Of a DNA stretch of 64,000 bases, positions 48,683-61,549 are shown piece after piece; the first letter of the stretch is position 1; each line of letters begins with the position of its first letter. A model generated the notes under the pieces. It did not search any database. It saw nothing but the letters and a program-made list of their open reading frames with translations, and was not told the DNA's origin. Source of the stretch: Chalara sp. BL73 (Eukaryota; Ascomycota; Leotiomycetes; Helotiales). The position numbers and the translations under genes are program-made. The stretch lies in NCBI GenBank assembly GCA_918026815.1, contig CAKJVC010000014.1:1054001-1118000 (forward strand). The letters run 5' to 3'.

Positions 48683-51600
48683 ATGACAACCATACCCCCA
48701 GCAACTCCTAAGAAGTCGGAGCAGCAGATTGAAGCGCAGGAGCTGATCAATTTCAAAATCCGCGAGAAAGTCGAAAGCTTGAACCGACAATGGAGTATGA
48801 GCTTAGAGCTCCCAGGACAAGTTTCACCTGCAAAACGTCCTCGAGATCCAAAGAGCCAGTGCGTCCATAATATCCGAACCCTTTGCTACCGGAATGCAAT
48901 CGACTTAGCGCATAGCAAGTTCGATAAAGAAGCTAGCAGACTTTATGGGGAATGGCTTAAGTTGCCAACCAAAGTAAGAGGAGATTTGCCAGACCCCGAC
49001 AGCCTGAGACCGATCACCTTCAAGGAGCAAGCTGAATTACTCCAGCGCTTCATAGCAATCACAAGTAACGAGGTCCAGCGATTAATGAAGGAAGAAGCAC
49101 GCACTCCACTCTCTAGTCGGCTCGCAAAGAGCATTGACGATAGCCCAATCCCTCTGCAACTTAATGTCTCTAGTCACGTACATGGTAGACCATCTGACAA
49201 GATGGCAGATACTTTTCGTCAGTCACGCAGCCTGGGTGGAAGGTCCGACGACATTTCCCCCCCTTCCAAACGCAATCTAGAGACTGAGAATCACGGCACT
49301 GGTGACTTTCATAAGAGACCCAAACTCCCTCAGTCCGAACCATCCGGGCAAGATCGGTCAAGAAGCGTTTCACGAGCCCAACAACTGTCTGTTGGTAATA
49401 GTCGTAGTGGAATCACTAGTTTCGAGAGTGATCAGACATCGGTATTCGATACAGCGAGCATCAGCAAGGAGTCCGTTGCGACCCAGGACACGGTTCCAGA
49501 TGAAGACCCTAACAACAACCAGAGCTCACAGTTTGGCAGCAGTTTTGACCCGGAATTAGCACAAATTCTAGTTGATGATGTTGCAAAGTCGTTTTCTTTC
49601 TCTTCTGAGGAGAAGTTGCGAGACTCTCTCAGAAATGTTTTCCCAGACGCCACAGGTTGGCCCCCAGCCTTTTTTGCGACACCATTGCATGTCCGGTACG
49701 AGATACTCCGCATCTTCCTGCACCTAGACGTTCCGCTGTCGCAGTTAAAATTACCACTACGAAGGCAAGATTGGTCAGATTATGACAACCTTTGGTCTAG
49801 GTTGATGAAGCTGCCTGCTCTAGCGGGCAAGAAATTTCCTGAGAAGGTCAGCAAAGAAACCTGGCAAGCATGCCAGACCGAGTTTCGTAAGGAATCTGAC
49901 GGGGTCAATATGGCTGGCCATCTCCAATACACCAAACCAGGGACCGATCGCCTCTTCAAGTTTTCTCTAGCACCACTTAGACTTGAAAGAACACATCGTC
50001 TGAGCCGTCGGTTTGGATGTGATCGGTTCTTGGAGATTTCTATACGTAAGTCTATATATCTTAAGTGCCCTTCTACTAACTTTTGGCCCTGAAGAATGAG
50101 GAAATTGTTCTCAGATTTGTTGTTATTTCCTTCCTTATTCACGCCACAGGCTTGTAGCCAAAGATTCTGTCCTAGAAACTCCGGATTCCAACTCTCGCAT
50201 GGCCTAGTTATTTGGATCATAGGCTAATCTAGTTGTAGCCAATCTGACAGGCAGACAGGCCCATGAAACACTTCGCTCATGTCCAAACGGGAAAACCATT
50301 GTAGTTGAGTGGCTTACACAATCTCATTTAATCATAGGACGAATGTGGTCTGTATTCTGCAGCAAGAAACTCGATCAAATAGAGGTTAAAAAGGGAATCG
50401 ACCAAACTTTCACTAATCGTATTTTCTTTTTTGCAACCGATGGAAACGAGTTCCAAAAATCGATCGGCACGCCAAAAGAAAACCAAGGCGTTTCTTCAAG
50501 AAGTGCTTGGACAGTAGAGGGTCTCTTCAACTGGATAAGGCCAACGTGAGCCTCTGCCCTACCAAATTATCACCATATGTTAGATACTAATTCTTTGCGA
50601 TAAATAGGTGGGAGAATAAGCACCAACCAGCACTCAAGCTTTACGCGCGAACAGAGCTAGCAGTATCTCGGAACATATCCACTGTGGTATTAAACAACAG
50701 CCAGATTCGACAAAAAAGGGACTTGTACTGGCCTCGAAAGGCTCCTGGGGGACAATGCATGACTGACGGTGGAGGACGTATGTCACAGTCTCTTGCGCTG
50801 AAGATTACTCAAAAGCTTGGTCTTTCATATCTGCCCTGTGCTTTCCAAGGTCGACTTGGTGGCGCAAAAGGATTATGGGTTATTGATATTAGCGACCTTG
50901 GAACTGAAGACTGGATTGAGGTTTACGGCGAGCAGTTGAAATGGGTCAGGAACGGAAAAATCGATGACCGGGACTACAACGACCCTGCACATCGGACTTT
51001 CGAGGTTGTCAAATATTCTGGTCCACATGGACCGTCAAGTCTGAATCTTCAACTGCTTCCTATCCTTGTGAACGGGGCACTGTTCAAGCCGGCAATGCGA
51101 GACGCAATATCGGGCTTACTTCGAGATAGTCTTGTCAAGAAAATGAAGGAGGAGCGAGCTGCGATGGATGATGCACAGGTTTTCCGGAAGTGGATCCGGG
51201 ACTCAAGCAATCCAGTCGTCGATAGAGTTAAGAACGGCATTGTTCCTTACAAAGCGGCCATGCCCGTGGCGTTGGGGGAGAAGATCAATATGTTCTTAGA
51301 TGCTGGCTTTGAACCCCTTAAACTAGATTATTTGCAGACTCTCGCGAGGCAAGCCTACGAGCAACACTGCAAAGATCTGGAGGACAAAATGCACATTCCA
51401 GTGGAACGGTCCACCTATGCTTTTATGGCTCCTGACTGGACGGAAACCCTAGAAGAGGGAGAAGCTTTCTTTCACCCATCGGAATGTTTTGTTGACGCAT
51501 TATCTCTGTCCGCAGGGCTACCTCTACAAGGGGATATCCTTGTAGCAAGGTTGCCAGCGCACTTCCCGTCTGACATTCAGAAGGTTAAAGCTGTTGTTAG

Positions 51601-52813
51601 AACTGAGTTGATGGGACTTAAGGATGTCGTGGTATTCTCTACCAAAGGCTCTTGCCTCGCCGATAAATTATCAGGAGGAGACTACGATGGTGACCAGGCC
51701 TGGATATGTTGGGAACCGACTCTCGTAGGCAATTTTGAGAATTCGAAAGTGCCAAAGCTACCTAATCTTGTGGAGGAAGGGCTGATCATCAAAGACTCGA
51801 CAAAGTTTGAGTCTCTTGTGCGAAATGAAAAAGATCCAACACAGAAGTTCCTCAATTATAGTCTTGAATTTGCATTAGAGCAAAGGATGGTCGGCATCTG
51901 TACCGCATACAAAGAGAAGTGGACCTACACGCATAAAACCATCAGGTCTAGAGACGCTGTACGCCTAAGCAAGCTTCTCTCAGACTTGGTTGATCAAGCG
52001 AAACAGGGTTACAAGTTTACGGAGAAGGAGTTTGAGGCCTTCAAAGGGACATTGGCCGATTCATCATTCAGAATGCCAATTTACATGACCAAAGCTGGAG
52101 GGAACAAGATGATCCCCGGTGCTGGAGAAACGCACATCATTGATCATCTAACATATGTTGTCCACGAGACGATTCAGAAGAGCATGGAAGAATTCCACAA
52201 CTCATTCCGTCAGATTCCGAAAGTAGATGAGGACTTGACCGCGTTTCACAAGCATGTTATGGAAGAAGCTGCTGTAAGCGACGAATGGTTGGCAATAATG
52301 AAGAAGCTTATATCAGACCTCGAAGAAGCAAAGGAGCGATGGAGAGTGAACAACGACCACAAATGCGAAGATGACAAGCCTGAGTTTGGGCCTATTCTTG
52401 AAGACTCTTACGACCATTATCTCAGTATTCAACCAGACCAAGATACACCACTCACGAAGGTTCTTTTAGGTCCATGGATTGGGCACGCAGAATTTACCCA
52501 GTGGGCTTTACTGCGAGCCTCAACCCTAGTAGCGTCTTACTACTCAAGAGGATACAAACTTCCTAAGTTTGTTTGGTGGATGGCTGGGAAGCAGCTTTGT
52601 CACCTGAAATCGCTGCGAAGTGGCGGGGCAGTAACTATCGCTCCTCATATGTACGCAATGCTAAGACCTGACAACACCTTCGTCAAGCTAAGATCCAGTG
52701 AGGCAGCCATGGAATTGGCGTTGGGGGAGTTGGAAGAAGAAGACGAGCTTGCGGCCGGGAGTGGGGTGGATGTGATGATGCTCACATCCACGGTGAATGG
52801 TTCAACCTTCTAA
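48683..52813 (+). CDS. RNA-dependent RNA polymerase (RNA-silencing RdRP family)
   Basis: Three exons (48683-50045, 50239-50545, 50608-52813) give 1291 residues. The first 400 residues are low-complexity and regulatory-looking, with a patch of helices (ELINFKIREKVESLNRQWSM). The RdRP core follows: FLEISIPNLTGRQAHETLRS, VEWLTQSHLIIGRMWSVF, then LYWPRKAPGGQCMTDGGGRM and CAFQGRLGGAKGLWVIDIS. The catalytic loop is GGDYDGDQAWICWEP, with the three metal-binding aspartates at 915, 917 and 919. The C-terminal part includes LGPWIGHAEFTQWALLRAST. Fungal members make double-stranded RNA for Dicer in quelling, meiotic silencing or other small-RNA pathways. Which clade (QDE-1, SAD-1 or the third) this belongs to I could not decide. 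The splice joints restore conserved text on both sides, so the model is secure. Confidence 0.93.
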
Positions 52814-53689
52814 AAGATAATCCAGCAATTGTTTACTGAAGGAAGTTGGACCCTGGTTATGGTTTGGTAACGATGTTACGAGACCCACGACCGCTTTATG
52901 ATACCTCTGCTGTTGAGAGGCAGCGATAACTTACGAATTGATACCCAGTGTATTTTAATCATATCTTTTGATCCAGTATCAGCTTTGCTAGCCCCCACGT
53001 GAACATTCAGAAGCCGGATATATCTTCGTTCAGCTTTAGTACAAATTCGTCAAAGTTGTAGCGAAAGAACTAATATACACAGAATTTAACAAGCCTCAGC
53101 TATTCCAAACCTCCCTTTCCAAGCAGCAAACATAACATCATCCTTCTTGAACCATCCCCATCTCTTAAAGTTAACCTTCACCTCCTTTTTAAAAATAGTT
53201 CACTAAATGCCAAGGGGGGTGCACGATTCAGATCCCGTGGTACGGCGCCGTTCCCAAAGAAGCGAATCCCGAAGTCCCCATCCAACAACGAAAAATTACC
53301 CAAAGCAGAAACCCCGAGATTTGACGACTTGCAACAAAAAAAAAAGGGAGGATTACGACCACTCTTTCCCCTTCTTCCTTTTTTGGGGTTTTCCTGAGTA
53401 AGGCTTGGGGAAAAGGGGGGGGGGGGGGCATGGCGAACCTATAGGGCATAGTGGTGATGGAGCTGGAAGGATTGAGGGGAAAGGAAGGGGGAATCCCGAT
53501 AAGCCATGGGGAGTTTTTGGTGAGGGCGTGATGTGTAACGTTTTACGAGCTGACTGATGATTGTTCATACCCGGAAACGGGACGATGGCTTGGAGGTAGG
53601 TAAGGTGTATTTCGCTGCGGCTTGGTGATTCGGGGTGGGAAGAGGTCGGTTGGTTGATTTGTGATGCCTTTGGTTTTTTGGGGGTGGTC

Positions 53690-53690
53690 T

Positions 53691-53723
<33 letters not shown>
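53690..53723. repeat. T21-A13 self-complementary tract
   Basis: Twenty-one T are followed directly by thirteen A, so 13 base pairs could form a hairpin or cruciform. It is intergenic and could also be a sequence-quality risk. Confidence 0.8.
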
Positions 53724-54229
53724 CTACGGTTTTGATGTAAAGTGAGATTAATATATATATAAAGTAGAACCGCAAGCAAAGGGAATGGGGAATCCGCTCG
53801 TGGTGAAAACCGCTCCCCCCTCCCCTCTATCGATATCTGTCTGGTCTGTGTCCAAGAACTACTTGTTTATGTTTTATTACTTTTTTTTTTTTTTTAAATG
53901 TTCCTCAAACGAGCCCCCCCCCAAAAAATACAAATCCCGACGACGACGTCAGCCCGCCAGCCCGCTCCTACCCCTACCCTCCCCTACATCTCGTGGCTTT
54001 CCCTCCCTCTCTCTCTCTCTTTAAACGAAAACAACGGTTTCTCCATCCGAATCACCACGCGCAAATCCCGAGGGGAAAATCACGATCTGCGACAAAACCG
54101 CGCTTCCCCCTTCTCCGGGTGTCAAAAGATTGGATGGGATACGCGGTGCTGATCTGATTCGCCGTTTGCTTGGGTCAGAACCCCGGGGCTGAATGGTTTG
54201 GCTGGTTGGTTGGGCCGGCTAGTTGGTTG

Positions 54230-54260
54230 GGTAGGTAGGTAGGTAGGTAGGCAGGCAGGG
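54230..54260. repeat. GTAG/GCAG tetranucleotide microsatellite
   Basis: Five or six GTAG units followed by two GCAG variants in an intergenic stretch. Confidence 0.75.
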
Positions 54261-54969
54261 AGGGTCAGGTTGGGCGGTTTTTTGGGGGCGGCGAGGCGGG
54301 GGAATCGGGGATATCGTTGTGCGGGTCGGGATGGGGTTGGGCGGCGTGGCGAGTGTTGGTGGTGCTTGGGTTGGTTTAGTAAGTGATTGTTGATATAGAT
54401 GGGATATGTAGATGGGATGGAGGACTGGGAGCGTGGCGGGCACGTGATGCGTGCCACTTAGCATGACCTGTTATAGATGGATGGTAGGTTGGGGGCTGAG
54501 CGTCAAGTCAAACAGTTCAAGGTCGAGATTGAGGTTGAGGTGGTGATGGTAACGGCTTTGTGTTGGCGAAAGTTTGGTTCGCCTTGGGAGCAGTGGTATG
54601 CTTATGAAAAGACCATGGTGGAGCGCTTATGGCCTGCATCATCACTTTGGGTACGAAGTAATGGATACTGAGAGGAAGGGCTAATCACAGTATGACGTGT
54701 TTATTCGTTCTTCTTCTCTCTCATGTCATGTGTATGGACTTCATACTCTAGAAGTGCTTCTCTAGTCTCTCGAATACAAAACATTATTCATAAGGCGAAT
54801 ATGTGAATTCGCCATTCACTGAGACCATGGCTAAGATGATCCCCAATCATTTCCCTCCTGTTCAGGTCATTTATCTCTATCTCATGTCATATATAGCCAC
54901 CCCAAACTCCACATACAAAAGGGACAGTCTACCATTTATCCAACCCTAAACGCCATACTTAAATGAATT

Positions 54970-55522
54970 CTAGATCCCAAGGCGAGCAAGCTCATCTGCA
55001 TCAACAAATCTGAGTTTTGCTCTTCTCCCAAGCGAGACCTTAACGCACTTCTCACACCTAACATGGGAACAGGTTGCACACTCCTTTCTCTGAAAAAGTG
55101 TTTGACAACGGTGGCACATCCGCTTTACACGCATTCGGATAGCACGTGCAACACGAGGAGGTGTATTGCTAGGTTTGTTGAAACCCGGAGTGAGATTGCT
55201 GCCCTTGTCCGTTATCAGTGCCAGCATCGGGCTGGCTAATATTGTCTGTGGAGGGCATGTACCTTGTACATTGGTGACAGAACGTATGTCCACAGCCTGA
55301 GCAGACACGTTCTGTGCCGAAGACGGTACCACAGTGGTGGCATGAGTGTCGAACGCGCTGTCGTATGGGTCGGAAGACTCTACGCTCATTACTTCGGCTT
55401 GATTCCGAGCTGAAGCTTTGGTTCCGATTCTGGTTTGACGAGTAGTCTCGCCCGTGGTCGTCAACTTGGGTGTAGGAATTGGACGAGGAATGTGTGTAGT
55501 AGCCATGGTAGTGGAAAGACAT
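54970..55522 (-). CDS. Small protein with two C-x2-C zinc-binding motifs, unknown function
   Basis: Two exons (55522-55263 and 55198-54970; 64-bp intron with GTACAT donor and GGCAG acceptor) give 162 residues. The N-terminus MSFHYHGYYTHSSSNSYTQV is Ser/Asn/Tyr-rich. Two related modules follow: VRHSCHHCGTVFGTERVCSG with CGHTFCHQCTR, and VKRMCHRCQTLFQRKECATC with SHVRCEKCVKV, each preceded by a basic R-x-R-x-R stretch. The repeat shows that both exons belong together even though they lie in different frames, and the splice joins them exactly. Similar two-module proteins are conserved in Pezizomycotina without an assigned role. A frame starting at 56070 also reads into the last exon without splicing; I treat it as leader sequence. 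Confidence 0.68.
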
Positions 55523-57635
55523 GGTAGCAATCTCTGCTGAGGTTCGTTGGTGAATTGGGACGAGATAGCTGAGATCGAGTGTAAGTTGTGATCTTGAGAA
55601 AGTTGATTTTGAGTTGGCAGTCCGAATGTTGGATTTGACTCTAATGGAAAATTGTTGATGTGGCTCGCGAGGTAGTGATTGAGGTAATGGCCTGATGAGT
55701 TTCTGGCTGCTATGTTGTTGGGTTGGGCTGTGATCCTGGTGGAATTAGGATCTGAGCAGTATGCTTGCTGGATATTGGTTGAGTATTCTGAATATAATGG
55801 TGGATGATTTAATGGTGTAGTAGGATCCCAATAAGTAGAATGTAAACAAGCTTCGATTTTCAAGCTCATGTCTCGCTCGGAAAATTCCCCAGATATCAAG
55901 TTGGTTGAATCCATTTTGTGGATCATTCCATGGATGGGACCCTTTCTTATTTCTTTTCGAGAATAGGCAACGCCTGAAACGACGGCTGAGGCAGAGCTGT
56001 CGTACCAATCACGGGATGGCTCGTATAAAGGAGGTCTCCAGCCTGGTTGCTGGTGTCTAATAGAGGGCAAGGCAGACCGATCTATGGCTCGACGGATTTC
56101 AAATCTCCAAGTGTTGGAGTATAGGGCTGGATGCGGGTGACATCAATCGAATTCAAGGCATAGGACGAATAGCAAGCCGATATGATATAAGGGGGTCTTA
56201 AAACAACAAAGACGTGTAGTGTTGGGGGCTTCGAGTTCGTGGATGGGCCGCTTGTGTGGCCGAAGCTGCTCAAAGACGTATAATTTCTCGGGATGGGTGG
56301 CCGAAGATAAGATTTGCAGAAGCTTCTATTGGGGTGTGGTAGAATGAGCAAGCACGGACGTGTGCTCCTCCCGCGGAATACCAAAATTAGCAGCGTTGGG
56401 TGTGTGCTGCTCGAGCACTTCAAGACCTGTGATCAGGCAACACAAGGGAACAATAGAGGTTTAGAAACGCGGAGTTGCTAAAGAAAGCCCTGTAGCCTAT
56501 GAGCATGGTCCTTCAACGTTACATATGTCGCCTGTGTTAGACGGCGATGGCGAGAGAGTTTCGAGACTTGCGTTGGTCCTCCGAAAGTCTATTAGAGTGT
56601 ATGTGATGGCAAGTGACGCGCTTCTACCATGCCAAAGTTTGTTGGTAAAGATGATTTAGCAAATTATTTCCAAGCACGAAACCATGAGGCAGGCAAAAAG
56701 ACAGTTATCATGAAGTCTAACCCAAAGACCGAGCCACTATGTCACAACCAATGCCAGAAACATGAGTTTGCCGTGACATGATGTTGCATTGCAATAACAG
56801 CACACTCCAATCATGTAGGCGAATGGAAGAGACTACATGGGATCTGGTAGCTGCCTGGGCTAGCCAAAAACAAATGCAATGTCTATGAGAGGATATACAA
56901 AATACTGTTGGTGGCAACATGTATCCTCAGTCATCCCAAACAGCACTCACGCGCACACTGTGGCTAGTTGTTGACCAAGGGGTGGTCATTTTGTGATTTA
57001 TCTTAAGGACTAGTCAAGATGGGGGAATTCATTCGAAATGGCTACCGGAATGGAAGAGTCTGCTACTTGGCTAAGCGTTGGAAGAGACTAGGTTGAGGGC
57101 ATTACGCACAAGGTAGGAAAAGACACGAAGCGGCCGACAGCCCAAGTGAATGCCGGCTAGGCTACTTGTACACACAAGAAGATCTGTGAGATTGCCTAGG
57201 AGACGTAAGGAAGCACCCAGGTGATAATCTCGATGTGACGAGAACTTTCGCCCCATGATTCATCTAAATACAGTCTGTTGGTTTTCCCAAGCATCTTCCA
57301 CTGGCGAGCCTGATAGCAGGGACTGTTCTAAAATGACCCGGCATGATCTCCATGGTGGTATGGGCAATGATTCACCATAAGCCATTGTAGACTTAGGTCA
57401 ACGTAATTTCTTGAGAGAGCGCGGCAAACATCGATGTATGCAAGACAGAGAAGCAGTATGACAGAACTATTCTGTACACCGAGTGCGGTTAAGAAAAGAT
57501 TGCTGAGTGGCAAGAGCAGTATCATACTTGAATGACGCTTACACTCGTCCAATGTATAGGAATAGCCTCAACAGGGTATGAAGCTTGAAGGAGTGGGTCA
57601 ACAGAAGGACAGAGCTCTGTGCATTTAGAGCAGCC
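55523..57635. other. Upstream of the zinc-motif gene; no further gene called
   Basis: The part 55523-56070 is open in one minus frame (Ser/Asn/Thr-rich) and is probably leader or promoter. The rest has short overlapping frames and no RNA gene. Confidence 0.35.
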
Positions 57636-58324
57636 TCATGTAGGAATTATGTCAGATCTGATAATTTCATTCAAACGAGCACTTGCAATTCGTTGATTGA
57701 TGTGTCCATAGCTCAAGCTCTCTTTCAAAACATCCCAGAGTCCCGATAAAGCGAGATTCCGGATTAGTATCCTAGCGATTGCCACCAGACATTTTGTTTC
57801 CGCGTGGTGATTGCTACTACATCTGCTTGCATATAGAGCCTGCCCAGCTGAGATATCCGGGGGAGTATGGTCCAGCTCGCGGGGTTGAGACTGGGCGATG
57901 ATTCCAATGTTGTTTGAAACCTTCTCAAGAGTGGTTCTCGAAGGGAAGGCTGAGAGCACAGCCTCAGCATCACACAGAGAGGCTCGATTTAGCCAATAGC
58001 AGGTGTGGCTCAGCAGCTGCACAACATACGGTGATGAATCCAATACGGTTAAAGGAAAGTCTAAAGCAGTGACTAGCTACCCACGCGGCAGAACGCAGGG
58101 GGGATTTGGGAAGAGCAACGGGCGATGATGATGGTGACTTCGGCCTAGGTGAGAGCTGAGAGGGTGAAGGTTTTGGTGCCAGGCCACTTACTCGTCACTC
58201 GCTCCCCCCTACCGCTGCTTACTAGCATACCGAACATGGGAGCATGCGAGTATGGAAGCATGGGGAGCAGGATTCGGTCATTCCTCAATGAGGGTACCGT
58301 TAGCATACCGTACATTGTAGTGCC

Positions 58325-58354
58325 GTAGTCGTAGTCGTCGTCGTCGTCGTCGTC
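58325..58354. repeat. GTC trinucleotide microsatellite
   Basis: About eight GTC units after two interrupted TAGTCG units, intergenic. Confidence 0.75.
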
Positions 58355-59565
58355 CCAACTGCCAAGATATTAGTCATGATAAGGATAAGCTTACTGTCAT
58401 GCTTTTTTTTTAATTAAATTAAGGGCTAGTCTAGTTCATGTTGCTCTTTTGCTATTCTCCTGCATTTGATTTACCTACTCCTTATATGAGACTCGTCTCC
58501 TTGGGACTGTAGTGAGGGGCCAGGGTCAGCATAGTGACCCAGAAGATAGAGATATTGGTAAGCTTTCCTGTGCAACTTGTCTTCGATGGATCAGAAAGGG
58601 GCATCGTGAAGATCAAACAAAAAAGAGGAGGGATCTGATCACTTCAGCTCAGATGGGGGATCGTCCTCGCTCTCAGAAAATGCAATTTCGTTAAATGCCA
58701 GGTGAACTTCAAGGCATGAATATCGCCCAGCTCTACAAGCAACCCGCAGGCTTGGTCCTGGGGATCAGTGCTTCGCGTCTACCGCGCCTGTGTCCAGGCA
58801 TCTATGAAATGGTCGTACTTCAGCCCAATTGTCTTCCAGGGGAGTGTTTTTTTATTTAATTGGAGCAATAGATGACTTTGCTGGCTCAAGATAGGCTCAC
58901 GAGCCGATTTACCTTAAGGTACTTGCAACTTACGTTACAGAGACTTGAATATGGAGAGCCTTTCTGGATATTAGAAATAGCTACGTTATAATCTTACGAA
59001 CATCTTACCACCCGCGCCATCTCGGACTTTTGCTAAAGTCCATTGCGACTGCAGCACGAGTGAGGGAGGTCGAATGCCGTTAATCCCATTTTGTACAAAG
59101 GATTAGTGATGGTCAGGGTTCATGCGCTCTTTCGTCCTGTCCTGTTCTGTCCTGTAAATAATGCAGTGCCGTATTGCATCCTGGGTCCGGCTTCTGGCGG
59201 GATATCTGATTGTAGAGGGGTGTTATCCACGTCTCGATCACACTCTGAACCTCCCCTCCCCCAGCCACCATGATGGAGAGCTATTCCCTGCAAACCACTG
59301 TCGCGGGACTGATGCTTAGCAATCCTCCCGTACGCGGTGTCGTTGTGTTGCTTTGATTTGATTTGTTATTCCTAGGATGTTGCTGGATATACCATTACAT
59401 TCCCATCCCCTATCGTGCTATCAACCCCATCATCATTTCAGCTTGAATTGGAGGAAGAGGGGAAAGGGAAAAGGGAAAGGGAGAGGGAAGGGGGGTGCGC
59501 ATAAGTAAAAAACTGAGCATCGCAATTAGTACCACGACATAAAAAGCGTGGCCTAAGTGCGTCTC

Positions 59566-59640
59566 ATCAATCAATCAATCAATCAACCATTCCTCCATTC
59601 ATCTCATCCAAACCATCGATCGATCGATCCACCCATCTCA
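59566..59640. repeat. TCAA, GATC and related simple repeats
   Basis: A TCAA array (about five units) is followed within 60 bases by GATCGATCGATC and CATTC-like stretches, then by TTTC units near 59651-59665. Confidence 0.6.
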
Positions 59641-61009
59641 TTCTCTTCATTCTTTCTTTCTTTCGTTGAACTTACACTTGGGCCAACCTCAACTACTCAT
59701 CGACTTTTGATATCTTAACCTCTACCTTTCGACTTACCGGAGCGGCAATCCCGTCAAATATTTTTCGATTGGAGCCTCATTCATTATCCTGTCCGGGTCC
59801 AGCCCCCAGCCCCCAGCCTCCACCCGGTAGTTCTCGGTGACGTTGGAGTTGACACGCCCTGTCAGTTCTCAAGGGTTACCAGTACCAGTACCAGTAACCG
59901 TAACAGTAACTGTAAGTACTTTTCCCTTGTACTACAAAGTCCCACCCACACCAACAAAACCTAAACCGCCAGCCCCTCCAGGGCTCCCCCCCCCCAAAAA
60001 ACACCGCCCACCATACTTCAACGGTACTCTGCAGTCACCAAAAAGAAAAAAAAGAGAAAAAAAAAAGACCCGGTGTCATATCAGGGGATTTATATTTCAC
60101 TGGCTACAATTCACTTTCGCCAATATCCAAACCCACGGAAAGGGTGACTTTCCCTCCCATCTCGATCCCTCCCACACACCTGTCCATAGGACTGAGCCTG
60201 CAAGCAACGAAGCAAGCAAGCAAGCAAGCATATGCGGAACCTCAAGATTAGTCTTCACGTACAACACATCACGGCGTATGCAGCCCACAGCCTGCAACTC
60301 CTTGGGAACTGATTAACTTCTTGCCCGCGGGTCAATCCCTCGCGCTCCAGAATCTTTCCCTCGAAAAACCCTGGTAAATCCCCATTTTCCTTTCGTTATC
60401 AGTCACTTTACTGTATTTTCTTTTACACTTCAGCATGGGGTTCCCCATATGATCATTACTTGTCGTGGCAAAGTCTGGGGTCTCCATCCCCTTCAATCAG
60501 CCAATCGTGCGCAAAATCCATAGGAGCATGGGTGCGTGCACACATCATCATCTCACTCGGAGAATCTTTTAAGATAATGTGTACGGCAGATCGCCGTTCC
60601 AAGCCTGGATTCAAATACTAGAATGTCCACTGACTAGCGCAGCGAACTATAGTAAGCGCACTGACCGGATCCTGTTCAGCCGCCCTAGCTGATATTTTAG
60701 GTTAGCTGCTAGCCCCCATAGGCGACACATTTCCAACTCTCTTAGCTTTCGTGATAGCACTAACGCCTTGTGTTACCATCCCCATACTCTGCACCTAATG
60801 GGTAACTAACAACGACGCAGCCAACAGATTCAGATTTATGCTTGTCTCGTCTTGTTTCTCTTACCGTCCGCACACTCGTTCCATCTCCGGGTCACAGGAT
60901 ACCTGAAAAACTCCCACACCCCCTGATGCTATCATTATACCAAAATACAATATAAAAATCATACGTTGTATACCACTTTTGGTCCGGCTTCTACGGCATA
61001 TAAGCAGCG

Positions 61010-61542
61010 CTATTTTCGGCTCAAGCATACCCTAGGCAAAAACAGGTCGCTCTTGCTATCAGGAAAACCATAGGTCAGTACATCATCGTTGGCCATCTTT
61101 GTACCAAGTACTTTTCCGTTCCAAAAATATATTGGGCACAGTGCCTTCTCAAATTCAGTGCGTTCAGCTACTGTATCGGTTACTTCACTTGTCAATTGAG
61201 AGCTGATGATCGAGTGAATCAAAATACGTCTTGTCTCTGGGGTTTCATGATCTGATGAATCATAAGATTCGTCACAGCGGTAGCTTCGCTAACAATTCCA
61301 AGTACAAGTACAATTAATTGGCCACCTAGCCTGGTAATTTGCTTCTGAGGCTGCTGTGATAGAGGCAACCGTTGAGCCTTAACTAGGGGCTGCTGGAGGC
61401 GTCGCCGGCGCATCCTACCCTCTTCCAAATAAGACTTTATCCCTAAACAAAGTACTTGATCACAAAAGGTGATCAAAAACGCATCACATGTCAACCAGTC
61501 AGGGGTTCGGAGCAGGTCCTGCACAGTAATTACTTCACTCAT
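61010..61542 (-). CDS. Possible two-exon gene antisense to the velB leader, unknown product
   Basis: A start at 61542 (MSEVITVQDLLRTPDWLTCD) and an exon to 61384 can be joined in phase, through a 95-bp GTTAAG..TTAG intron (61289-61383), to an exon 61288-61010. The second exon reads SYDSSDHETPETRRILIHSI then TEFEKALCPIYFWNGKVLGT, which looks like translated sequence. The product would be 145 residues with no domain I know. The intron lacks a clear branch point and the start lies only 7 bases from the velB ATG on the opposite strand, so the model is doubtful. Confidence 0.33.
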
Positions 61543-61549
61543 CTTGGAG

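Larger units (their letters stand above)
52814..54969. other. Intergenic stretch with homopolymers and microsatellites
   Basis: About 2.1 kb with no supportable gene. It holds a G run at about 53417-53428, the T/A palindrome at 53690-53723, T14-16 at about 53880-53895 and a GTAG array near 54230-54260. Frames on the minus strand are translations of these simple repeats. Confidence 0.5.
57636..61009. other. Gene-poor stretch upstream of velB region
   Basis: A minus frame at 57636-58043 (non-ATG start, LLSHTCYWLNRASLCDAEAV) may be an exon or relic but matches nothing. Simple repeats include GTC at about 58325-58354, TCAA at about 59566-59586, CAGTAAC-like units at about 59878-59912 and AAGC at about 60208-60231. 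The long, repeat-rich, pyrimidine-rich upstream side fits a long regulatory region for velB. Confidence 0.4.

Noticed and set aside
57636..58043. 136-codon minus frame with TCYWLNRASLCDAEAVLSAF
   Set aside because: It starts at TTG, no ATG lies upstream in frame, and no family fits; possibly a relic.
59837..60316. 159-codon plus frame
   Set aside because: It begins at GTG and translates repeated CAGTAAC-like and poly-C/poly-A tracts; low complexity.
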